A stretch of DNA of 37,789 bases from Pontimonas sp. (GTDB lineage: Bacteria > Actinomycetota > Actinomycetes > Actinomycetales > Microbacteriaceae), in the NCBI GenBank assembly GCA_030728325.1, contig JANQZT010000040.1, positions 1 to 37,789 on the forward strand. The letters run 5' to 3'. The position numbers were made by a program, and so were the translations under genes. Positions 26,659-33,469 of this stretch are shown here, piece after piece (positions within the stretch are counted from its first letter, which is position 1; each line of letters begins with the position of its first letter). The notes under the pieces are model-generated. The model was given only the letters and a program-made list of their open reading frames with translations. It was not told the DNA's origin and did no database searches.

Positions 26659-27306
26659 ATGACCTCCTCCACGAGACCGATGTTTCGGGCTTTCGTGTGG
26701 GCTGGGGGACTTATTGTGGTTGTCGCGGCGCTCATCACGGCCTGGATCGTGGTGCCGATTGTGACCAGTTCACCGGCGGGCTCATCGGGGCAACAACTCG
26801 AGCTGGAGGGCTATCCCGCGAGTGTCAGCGCCACGGGTGATGATGGTCGCACGCGAACTCTGGAGGCAGTTTTTGAGAGCGGGGAGGAGAGAGATTTCTC
26901 TGCCCTTGTCGCCGGTGACCGCCTTATCGTCTCGGGCTCAGGGTTTGACCCGAGTAAAGGAATCTATGTTGCTGTGTGCAAAGTTCCCGACTCTGTCGGG
27001 GGGAAGCCCGGCCCATGCCTGGGCGGAGTTCCCAGCACCGAAGAGGATGGCGATTCCACCGCGGGTGCTGTGGAATACGCGGCATCAAACTGGGTGAACG
27101 ATGACTGGGCGTGGCGCCTTTTTGGAGCTCGGAGTTTCGATGACCGCGGAGCTGGATCGTTCACGGCCTACATCGAAATTCCCGCTAGTGCGGATGAGAA
27201 TGTCGATTGCACGCAAGTGCGCTGTGGGCTTTTCACGCGGAACGACCACACGGCTCTCGAAGACCGGGTGCAGGACCTCTACTTGCCGGTGTCTTTCGCT
27301 AAGTAG
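26659..27306 (+). CDS. Membrane-anchored neocarzinostatin-like exported protein
   Basis: A 215-residue protein with one N-terminal helix (about 12-36, likely an uncleaved anchor or signal) and an extracellular Ig-like domain. VSGSGFDPSKGIYVAVC, a following Cys near PGPCLGG, and the paired DCTQVRCGLFTRNDHT with a closing LYLPVSF match the neocarzinostatin/macromomycin-like fold seen in many actinobacterial surface proteins, often beside heme-binding HtaA domains. Four cysteines could form two disulphides. Function here is unknown; the fold binds small hydrophobic ligands in antibiotic chromoproteins. The ATG is 6 bases after TAGACT. Its 3' end overlaps the convergent gene by 28 bases. Confidence 0.72.
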   Translation: MTSSTRPMFRAFVWAGGLIVVVAALITAWIVVPIVTSSPAGSSGQQLELEGYPASVSATGDDGRTRTLEAVFESGEERDFSALVAGDRLIVSGSGFDPSKGIYVAVCKVPDSVGGKPGPCLGGVPSTEEDGDSTAGAVEYAASNWVNDDWAWRLFGARSFDDRGAGSFTAYIEIPASADENVDCTQVRCGLFTRNDHTALEDRVQDLYLPVSFAK

Positions 27307-27896
27307 TCCGGGACCCGGAACACTCTGATTGCTCGTTGGGCGATAGGCCCGATAGCGAGAGCAAAAATTACGGTTCCGACACCGAAGCTGCCACCGAGGC
27401 TCCAGCCGATGAGCAAGACAGTGACCTCCACGACGGTACGCACCGCCCACATGGGGTATCCAAAACGAGCGTTGAAACCGACCATCAGTCCATCGCGGGG
27501 ACCGGGACCAAAACGAGCTCCAATATAGAGACCGCTCGCTATCCCCATCATCAGAAGTCCAGCGGCAAAGAGGATCACTCGCTGAACAAAGTTCTCCGGA
27601 GTTTCCACGAGTGCGAGACCGACCTCCATGAAAGGTCCCACGAGGAGCGCGTTGAGAACTGTTCCGATTCCCGGCCTTTGTCGAAGCGGAATCCAAATCA
27701 AGAGAACGACGAGACCGCTCACCACGATGACCCAACCGATGCCAAAACCCCAGGTGACATGGAAACCCTCTGCAAAGACCGTCCAAGGGTCCACACCAAG
27801 ACTTGCCCGCAGCATCATCGCGGCGGCAAAACCAAAAAGGAAAAGCCCGGAGAGGAGTTGACTCCACCGTCTGAGGTAGTGGAGTCCGCGATGCAC
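27279..27896 (-). CDS. YczE/YitT-type multi-pass membrane protein
   Basis: An integral membrane protein of about 205 residues with five to six helices. LRASLGVDPWTVFAEG, GIASGLYIGARFGPGPRDGLMVG and TVVEVTVLLIGWSLGGSFGVGTV are the family's repeated-looking segments. Its function is unknown; relatives are annotated only as YczE/YyaS/YitT family. The frame has an ATG at 27902, but TAGAGT (complement of 27903-27908) touches that ATG and lies exactly 6 bases before the GTG at 27896, so by the local rule the leaderless start is probably the GTG. Confidence 0.82.
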   Translation of the reverse strand: MHRGLHYLRRWSQLLSGLFLFGFAAAMMLRASLGVDPWTVFAEGFHVTWGFGIGWVIVVSGLVVLLIWIPLRQRPGIGTVLNALLVGPFMEVGLALVETPENFVQRVILFAAGLLMMGIASGLYIGARFGPGPRDGLMVGFNARFGYPMWAVRTVVEVTVLLIGWSLGGSFGVGTVIFALAIGPIAQRAIRVFRVPDYLAKDTGK

Positions 27897-27908
27897 TCGC
27901 ATACTCTA

Positions 27909-28139
27909 CGCCCGAGCAGACAAAACTTTTCCCCCATAAGCGCGCCTGTGGTGATACTCTGAACCACGGAACAAGAGAACGCCATCGGTGGCGAACCTCG
28001 TGGGCCATCGCCTCACAGTCGTGAGAGCGGCCGCATGTGTAGACGAAACAGCCCCGGTCTGGCTACTGGTGATCTGGGCCTGGTGTCATGTGTGACACCT
28101 CTTCTCCCCATCTGATCACAAAGAAAGCTGACCTTATCC
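27909..28139 (+). promoter_or_regulatory. Structured long leader of the DEAD-box helicase gene
   Basis: TACTCT (27955-27960) is a plausible -10, giving a leader of about 170 bases, exceptional in this window. It contains CTCAC-AGTC-GTGAG (28012-28025), GGCGA/TCGCC (27990-27994 with 28008-28012), a repeated GCCATCG (27981 and 28004) and a perfect 7-bp hairpin GGTGTCA-TGTG-TGACACC (28082-28099). None is followed by a T-run. Some hairpins are mutually exclusive (they share base 28012), so the leader could switch. Leaders of this kind are known for cold-shock mRNAs; assignment here is inference. Confidence 0.45.
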
Positions 28140-29693
28140 ATGCCATCTTCCAAGAAGGCTCCTTCATGGCGCCCACCGACCAAACGCACCTCTTTCCAGG
28201 ACCAAAAGAAGCGCAGGCCCCAGGCTCACGCTGAGGGTGAGTCCCCCCGCGGCGAGCGTCGTCGTGACGACTCTGCCGATCGCCGTCCCGCTGAGAAGCG
28301 TGAAGGCGCACCGTTCCGATCCTCGGAAAGCCGCCCCTACAAGAAAAACGACCGCAAACCTGTCTCGGGCGAGCGTCGTCCCTATTCCGGTGATGACCGC
28401 AGGCCACCTCGCGATGGCGGGAACCGCAGGCCAGAGCGGAATGAGCGCTCTTTTGACGCTCCCCGTAAGCAAGCTCCGATCGTCAACCACAAGCCGTTGG
28501 AAGCTGTCGCAGTTGCCCCGGATGCCGGCGAAGGCCTCGAGTTCCAGGACCTAGGCCTCGGTGACCGCATCGCGGAAGCGATTCGCGAGCAGGGAGCTAT
28601 TACCCCCTTCGCTTTGCAGGCCGTGACTATTCCCGTCGCACTGACTGGCCGCCACGTTCTCGGACGCGGACGCACCGGATCGGGAAAGACCATCGCGTTC
28701 AGCGCCCCCCTGGTGGAGCGCTTGCTGAGGCTCTCCAAGAACGGCGTCAAGCGCGCTGTGGGTCGCGCTCCCAGGGCTCTGATTCTTGCGCCCACTCGTG
28801 AACTCGCGTTGCAGATTGACCGCACTGTGCAGCCCATCGCCCGGAGCGTGGGACTCTTCACCACTCAGATTTATGGTGGTGTCCCACTGGGTCGCCAGAT
28901 CGGCGCTCTCGAGCGCGGTGTCGACATTGTGATCGGTACTCCCGGTCGCATTGAAGACCTGATGGCCAGAGGCAAGCTCGATGTGTCCCAGGTCGTCATC
29001 TCGGTTGTCGACGAGGCAGATCACATGTCGGAGCTCGGGTTCATTGAGCCCTTGGGCCGCATCCTCCGCGCCACGTCACCGTCGGGGCAGCGTTTGCTGT
29101 TCTCCGCCACGCTCGACGCCGGTGTCGCAGGAATCGTCGCAGAGTTCCTCCCCAACCCCGCAGTGTTTGAGGTTGCCGGAGAAAACCAAGAGTCCTCCAG
29201 CATCGACCACCGTGTGTGGGTCGTAGACCAGCGCCAGAAGCGCGACGTGGTCTTGGAGCTTGCTCAAGGTCCCGGCAAGGTGTTGATGTTCACCAGGACT
29301 CGCGCCTTCGCTGAGGAGCTTGCGGACCACTTGGACGACCACGGTGTTCCCGCGGTCAGTCTTCACGGTGATCTGAACCAGGCGCGGCGTACTCGCAACC
29401 TGGAGAAGCTCACGTCTGGTCGCGTGAACGTTCTTGTTGCGACCGATGTTGCAGCGCGAGGAATCCACGTCGACGACATCGACACTGTCGTCCAGGTGGA
29501 CCAGCCCGATGACTTCAAGTCATATGTGCACCGCTCAGGTCGCACCGGACGTGCAGGCAAGGAGGGTCGTGTGATTACGTTGACGACTCGCTCACGGTCA
29601 CGCCGCCTAGTCGATCTGCTCAAGCAGGCCGGTATCTCGTGTGAGCTGGAGGAGAAGAGCGTCAAGCCTTCTCGTCCACTCGAGCGCGTCTAG
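28140..29693 (+). CDS. DEAD-box RNA helicase with a long basic disordered N-terminus
   Basis: An ATP-dependent RNA helicase likely working in ribosome assembly or mRNA decay, especially in the cold. Core motifs are in order: Q-motif region (ITPFALQAVTIP), GRTGSGKT, PTRELALQI, GTPGR, DEAD (in VVDEADHMSELGF), SAT, then ATDVAARGIHV and HRSGRTGRAGKEG. The first 115 or so residues are a low-complexity Arg/Lys/Asp/Pro-rich tail (RGERRRDD, RRPPRDGGNRRPERNERS), probably disordered and RNA-binding; such tails are usually C-terminal in DEAD proteins. The ATG lacks a strong ribosome site. The stop shares CTAG (29690-29693) with the convergent transporter. Confidence 0.92.
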   Translation: MPSSKKAPSWRPPTKRTSFQDQKKRRPQAHAEGESPRGERRRDDSADRRPAEKREGAPFRSSESRPYKKNDRKPVSGERRPYSGDDRRPPRDGGNRRPERNERSFDAPRKQAPIVNHKPLEAVAVAPDAGEGLEFQDLGLGDRIAEAIREQGAITPFALQAVTIPVALTGRHVLGRGRTGSGKTIAFSAPLVERLLRLSKNGVKRAVGRAPRALILAPTRELALQIDRTVQPIARSVGLFTTQIYGGVPLGRQIGALERGVDIVIGTPGRIEDLMARGKLDVSQVVISVVDEADHMSELGFIEPLGRILRATSPSGQRLLFSATLDAGVAGIVAEFLPNPAVFEVAGENQESSSIDHRVWVVDQRQKRDVVLELAQGPGKVLMFTRTRAFAEELADHLDDHGVPAVSLHGDLNQARRTRNLEKLTSGRVNVLVATDVAARGIHVDDIDTVVQVDQPDDFKSYVHRSGRTGRAGKEGRVITLTTRSRSRRLVDLLKQAGISCELEEKSVKPSRPLERV

Positions 29694-30559
29694 CGGGCGA
29701 GGTGTGCGGGGGCCACGAGGGCCAGCGCAAGTCCCGCCCACTGAATGAGCGCAATGCGCTCTTTCAAGACGACGCCGGCGAGCAGAATTGTTCCGGCGGG
29801 ATAGAGCGCAATCAACACGGAGACCACCGAGAGATCTCCCGAGCGCAATCCGTAGATGACGGCGACATTGGCGAGCACATCCATGACTCCCGCGATGATG
29901 ATCATGGTTCCCACGCTGCGAATCTGAGTGAGCCCCGGCAGTCGAGGAGTGCGGGAGAGCGTCACTCGTGTGAGAACGAGCACGCCGGTGGCAATGATGA
30001 GGGCGCTGGAGGACACCATTCGATTAGCAAGGAGTGGAATCAGTCCAGAGTCAGCAGGGGACAGGTCGATGAGGATGACCGTAAACCCGATGAAGGTTCC
30101 GGAGCCCGCCGCCATGAGGAGCCCGATGGGCCTGGGGCGCACGGCACCCTTCTCGGGCACAAACCCCACGAGTACGACAGCGAGCAGGGCGAGAGCGAGG
30201 GCGACGTAGAAGGACACTCCGCCGCCTTCACCTTGGGATAGCCCCACACTCACGGGAACGATGGCGGAGATGAATGCTGTGGCGGGAGAAAGGATGCTCA
30301 TCGGCCCAATGGCCAAACTGCCATAGAGCAGGCCGATGCCAATCGCACCGGCCAGGCCGGACGCTGCGCCATAGAACCAAGCGTCATAGCTGGAGACTGC
30401 CGCCACGAAGGGCGATACCAGCGCTAGTCCCACCAGGCCCACGAGCGCAACACCCAGAGTGGTGAGGATGGTCGAGGAGCGCCGTGCTGCGAGTCCACCA
30501 TAAAAATCAGCACCGCCATACGCCAGTGCGCCGATAAGGCCGAGTGCGACAGTCAGCAC
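29690..30559 (-). CDS. EamA-domain (DMT superfamily) transporter
   Basis: A 289-residue membrane protein with ten predicted helices arranged as two EamA repeats. The second repeat has the typical ending SVLIALYPAGTILLAGVVLKERIALIQWAGLALAL, where the ExI motif is common to the family. The substrate is unknown; relatives export amino acids and metabolites, and divergence from cysK-cysE would be compatible with a thiol or amino-acid exporter, but that is only a guess. The GTG start is not supported by a strong ribosome site; TACTGT (complement of 30581-30586) may be the -10. Confidence 0.83.
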   Translation of the reverse strand: MLTVALGLIGALAYGGADFYGGLAARRSSTILTTLGVALVGLVGLALVSPFVAAVSSYDAWFYGAASGLAGAIGIGLLYGSLAIGPMSILSPATAFISAIVPVSVGLSQGEGGGVSFYVALALALLAVVLVGFVPEKGAVRPRPIGLLMAAGSGTFIGFTVILIDLSPADSGLIPLLANRMVSSSALIIATGVLVLTRVTLSRTPRLPGLTQIRSVGTMIIIAGVMDVLANVAVIYGLRSGDLSVVSVLIALYPAGTILLAGVVLKERIALIQWAGLALALVAPAHLAR

Positions 30560-30665
30560 GGAGTAGCTTTCATCGACGTAACAGTATTACTTCCGGGGAT
30601 GGTGTTGTGACCAATCCGGAATACTCTGGGTCCATTCGCTGTTGCGCTCTCTAGGAGGAACCCCC
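30560..30665. promoter_or_regulatory. Divergent region EamA transporter / cysK
   Basis: 106 bases. Plus side: TACTCT (30622-30627) as a likely -10 for cysK and AGGAGGA before its GTG. Minus side: TACTGT (30581-30586) as a possible -10 for the transporter. TTCCGG (30592-30597) and CCGGAA (30616-30621) form a spaced inverted repeat flanked by AGTATT (30583-30588) and AATACT (30620-30625), a weak operator candidate. Confidence 0.4.
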
Positions 30666-31601
30666 GTGTCACTTGTGTATGGAAACATCACCGAAGCTTT
30701 CGGCAACACCCCTCTGGTGCGCTTGAACCGGGTAACTCAGGGCGCGGGCGCCACCGTACTTGCCAAGCTTGAGTTCTATAACCCTTCCTCCTCCGTCAAG
30801 GATCGTTTGGCCATCGCCGTTGTGGACGCTGCAGAAGCGTCCGGCGAGCTGAAGCCGGGAGGAACCATCGTCGAGGCCACCAGTGGTAACACGGGGATTG
30901 CGCTCGCGATGGTTGCCGCAGCGCGCGGATACAAAGCCGTTCTTGCGATGCCCGACACCATGAGCAGTGAGCGCCGAATGCTCCTTCGCGCCTATGGGGC
31001 AACCCTGGTGCTCACCCCTGGTGCAGAAGGCATGACCGGAGCGGTTAACAAGGCGGTTGAGATTGCCGCAGAGATTCCTGGCGCCGTTCTGGCGCGTCAA
31101 TTTGAGAACCCCGCAAACCCTGAAATCCACCGCAAGACCACCGCGGAAGAGATTTGGCGTGACACCGATGGCGCAGTCGATGTCTTTGTCGCGGGCGTGG
31201 GAACCGGAGGAACCCTGACCGGAACTGGACAGGTGTTGAAAGAAAAGAAGCCTGGCCTGCGCGTTGTGGGGGTGGAGCCACTGGAGTCACCGTTGCTCAA
31301 TGGAGGAGAAGCCGGCCCCCACAAAATCCAGGGAATTGGTGCCAACTTTGTGCCCGCGATCTTGGACCGTGAGGTCTATGACGAGGTCCTCGACGTGACC
31401 AGCCAGCAAGCCGTGGACATGGCCCGCCGCCTGGGTGCCGAGGAAGGAATCCTCGGAGGTATCTCGTCGGGGGCGACCGCGCATGCCGCCGTGGAGCTGT
31501 CGAAGCGTCCCGAGCTTGCTGGTTCGACTATCGTCGTAATTCTGGCAAGCTTTGGTGAGCGTTATCTCTCCACCGTTCTGTATGAGGGCCTCGATACCTA
31601 A
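30666..31601 (+). CDS. cysK: O-acetylserine sulfhydrylase (cysteine synthase)
   Basis: A PLP enzyme making cysteine from O-acetylserine and sulfide. Residues: SSSVKDR with the Schiff-base lysine at 45, TSGNTG (72-77) substrate loop, [10 protein letters not shown] phosphate-binding loop, and GISSGA near the C-terminus. The frame opens at 30642, but AGGAGGA lies just before the GTG at 30666, giving 311 residues of standard length. The gene is followed one base after its stop by cysE, so the two enzymes of the cysteine synthase complex are co-expressed. Confidence 0.94.
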   Translation: MSLVYGNITEAFGNTPLVRLNRVTQGAGATVLAKLEFYNPSSSVKDRLAIAVVDAAEASGELKPGGTIVEATSGNTGIALAMVAAARGYKAVLAMPDTMSSERRMLLRAYGATLVLTPGAEGMTGAVNKAVEIAAEIPGAVLARQFENPANPEIHRKTTAEEIWRDTDGAVDVFVAGVGTGGTLTGTGQVLKEKKPGLRVVGVEPLESPLLNGGEAGPHKIQGIGANFVPAILDREVYDEVLDVTSQQAVDMARRLGAEEGILGGISSGATAHAAVELSKRPELAGSTIVVILASFGERYLSTVLYEGLDT

Positions 31602-31602
31602 C

Positions 31603-32148
31603 ATGACTCACTCCACTCGCATGGGCGAAGACATCGCCGCGGTGCGAGGCCGCGACCCTGCTGCGCGAAACAACCTCGAGGTTTTTCTCACCTCCCCCGG
31701 CGTGCATGCTCTGTGGTGGCACCGGGTGGCCAGCTGGTTCTGGCGGTGGGAGTGGTTTTTGATCGCCAGAATCATCTCGAACGTTGCGCGCACGCTCACC
31801 GGCATTGAGATTCATCCAGGCGCCACACTGGGACGCCGGTTGGTTATCGACCACGGGATGGGTGTTGTGATTGGCGAGACCGCCACGGTCGGTGACGACT
31901 GTTTGATTTACCACGGTGTGACGCTGGGCGGGAAAATCGCTCAGGCCCGCGAAGACTGCCAAGGTCGCAGGCACCCCGCGGTCGGCAATGGGGTCACTAT
32001 CGGGTCGGGTGCGACTCTCTTGGGCGCCATCACGGTGGGCGATGGAGCGACCATTGGGGCGAAAGCTGTGGTCTTGGACGATGTTCCCGCAGGGTCCTTG
32101 GCGGTGGGGATTCCTGCAAAAATTAAGAAACCGAGCAAGCGCCCTTAG
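31603..32148 (+). CDS. cysE: Serine O-acetyltransferase
   Basis: Transfers acetyl from acetyl-CoA to serine, feeding CysK. The left-handed beta-helix hexapeptide region holds [20 protein letters not shown] and YHGVTLGG with the catalytic Asp-His pair. I choose the ATG at 31603 (181 residues), one base after the cysK stop; the ATG at 31621 is an alternative. It is a short SAT of the Gram-positive kind. The tail ends SKRP and lacks the C-terminal Ile that usually docks into CysK, so the complex may not form in the classical way. The TAG stop is part of the TAGGCT hexamer before plsC. Confidence 0.92.
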   Translation: MTHSTRMGEDIAAVRGRDPAARNNLEVFLTSPGVHALWWHRVASWFWRWEWFLIARIISNVARTLTGIEIHPGATLGRRLVIDHGMGVVIGETATVGDDCLIYHGVTLGGKIAQAREDCQGRRHPAVGNGVTIGSGATLLGAITVGDGATIGAKAVVLDDVPAGSLAVGIPAKIKKPSKRP

Positions 32149-32157
32149 GCTTTTTTT
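32146..32157 (+). promoter_or_regulatory. plsC leaderless promoter overlapping the cysE stop
   Basis: TAGGCT (32146-32151) contains the cysE TAG stop (32146-32148) and is separated from the plsC ATG by six T residues. There is no ribosome binding site. The same bases therefore seem to serve as stop codon and -10 element. Confidence 0.55.
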
Positions 32158-32868
32158 ATGCTGAAGCAGGTGAGCCGTCTCACCCTGGGCCCTCTGGCCA
32201 GGGGTCTGTTTCGCGCCAAGATTGTGGGGCGGAAGAACGTGCCCCGATCTGGGGCGGTGATATTGGCCAGCAATCATCTGTCCTTCATTGACAGCGTGGT
32301 CATTACCTTGTTCGCTCCCAGGCCAGTGTCGTTTTTGGCCAAGGACAGCTACTTCACGGGGACAGGCGTGAAGGGATTCTTATCCCGGACGTTCTTTCGA
32401 GGTATCGGTGCGATTCCGGTGACCCGCGGTGTCGGGCAAGCTGCTCAGGATGCATTGGATGCTGGGATTGGTCTCCTTCAGGAGGGTGAAGCGTTTGCCA
32501 TTTACCCAGAAGGTACGAGATCGAGGGATGGTCGCCTCTATCGAGGTAAGACGGGAGTTGCCTGGCTAGCCCTGAACGCCGGCGTTCCCGTCGTTCCGGT
32601 GGCGCTGAAGGGGACCGATAAAGTCCAACCGATTGGAACGAAGGGCATCCGCCTCGCCAAAGTCACGATCCAGTTTGGTGAGCCTCTGGATCTTTCGCAC
32701 CACGGAAAAGCTGACTCGGGTCGCGCACGGCGACAGGCGACAGATGAGGTCATGGAGGCTATTGCCGCCCTGTCAGGACAGGAACGTGCGGAGGGCTACA
32801 ACGAACCTCCTGCCACGACGTTCGTGGAGAAGGTTCGACGCACCTTCCGCTCGCGCGCTGAGCTCTAG
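32158..32868 (+). CDS. plsC: 1-acyl-sn-glycerol-3-phosphate acyltransferase (PlsC family)
   Basis: Makes phosphatidic acid at the inner membrane face. The HX4D catalytic motif is NHLSFID (39-45), the substrate-binding EGTR lies at 118-121 (YPEGTRSRDG), and VPVVPVAL forms the last conserved block. At 236 residues it is typical. The ATG follows TAGGCT by 6 bases with no Shine-Dalgarno. Its stop shares CTAG (32865-32868) with the convergent thioredoxin gene. Acyl specificity is unknown. Confidence 0.9.
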   Translation: MLKQVSRLTLGPLARGLFRAKIVGRKNVPRSGAVILASNHLSFIDSVVITLFAPRPVSFLAKDSYFTGTGVKGFLSRTFFRGIGAIPVTRGVGQAAQDALDAGIGLLQEGEAFAIYPEGTRSRDGRLYRGKTGVAWLALNAGVPVVPVALKGTDKVQPIGTKGIRLAKVTIQFGEPLDLSHHGKADSGRARRQATDEVMEAIAALSGQERAEGYNEPPATTFVEKVRRTFRSRAEL

Positions 32869-33248
32869 GCCTGTTTGGCTTCTTCGCTCGCCTGGGCTTC
32901 TTCAACCTGCTTGCGAACATCATCCATATCGAGGCCTTTGACCGCGGTAATGACCTCTTCAAGGGCTGGGGCGGGTAGTGCACCGGGCTGCGAAAAGACC
33001 AGGATTCCGTCCCGGAACGCCATCAAAGTGGGGATAGAACGGATGTTGGCGGCCTGCGAGAGGGCTGGCTGCGCCTCGGTGTCGACCTTGCCGAAAGTGA
33101 CATCGCTGTGCTCATTACTCGCAGCTTCATAAACAGGAGCAAACGCCACGCACGGGCCGCACCAGGCTGCCCAAAAATCAACGAGGGTGATGCCATCCGA
33201 GGTGACGGTCTTTTCAAAGTCTTCGTAGGTCAGGTCAATAGTGGGCAT
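32865..33248 (-). CDS. trxA: Thioredoxin
   Basis: A 127-residue thioredoxin with the WCGPC redox site at 29-33, FWAAWCGPC context, and SIPTLM with the cis-Pro. The C-terminal tail beyond the fold (DMDDVRKQVEEAQASEEAKQA) is a charged helix of about 20 residues that ordinary thioredoxins lack. The frame is open to 33392, but the ATG at 33248 has AAAGGA at ideal spacing. A perfect 16-bp palindrome overlaps its promoter, suggesting repressor control by a thiol- or metal-sensing regulator. Confidence 0.92.
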   Translation of the reverse strand: MPTIDLTYEDFEKTVTSDGITLVDFWAAWCGPCVAFAPVYEAASNEHSDVTFGKVDTEAQPALSQAANIRSIPTLMAFRDGILVFSQPGALPAPALEEVITAVKGLDMDDVRKQVEEAQASEEAKQA

Positions 33249-33272
33249 GTGGTGTCCTTTCGTGTCCGCACC

Positions 33273-33291
33273 ACAATACCCCATGGGGTAT
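33273..33291 (-). promoter_or_regulatory. Perfect palindrome at the trxA promoter, CsoR/CstR-like operator
   Basis: ATACCCCATGGGGTAT (33276-33291) is an exact 16-bp palindrome. On the trxA strand its right end runs into TATTGT (33273-33278), a plausible -10, so bound protein would block the promoter. The ATACCCC...GGGGTAT form matches known operators of the CsoR/CstR (DUF156) repressor family, which sense copper or reactive sulfur. No csoR-like gene is in the window. Confidence 0.6.
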
Positions 33292-33469
33292 CTGGGAGAA
33301 AGTCCTGTTCGCCCTGCGCTGACAGGGAGGAGCGTGGCGTAGTAGGTCTGAAACAAAAAGGTTTGGCGCAGAATCGACCTCCATGGTGCCAAGCACCTAT
33401 GTCAGTAGAGCAGGCACGGCTAGAAGCGTATTCTGTGGTCAGATTTGCACAATCGATGAGGAGAGCGTC
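33292..33469. other. Spacer between trxA operator and acyl-CoA oxidase gene
   Basis: 178 bases between the trxA operator and the acyl-CoA oxidase gene. The right end holds AGGAGA (ribosome site). I find no convincing -10/-35 pair and no gene; the frame reading in from 33383 has no family match before the ATG at 33470. Confidence 0.4.

Noticed and set aside
33249-33392. 48-residue N-terminal extension of thioredoxin
   Set aside because: It would include the palindromic operator and -10; the ATG at 33248 has an AAAGGA site and begins the thioredoxin fold.
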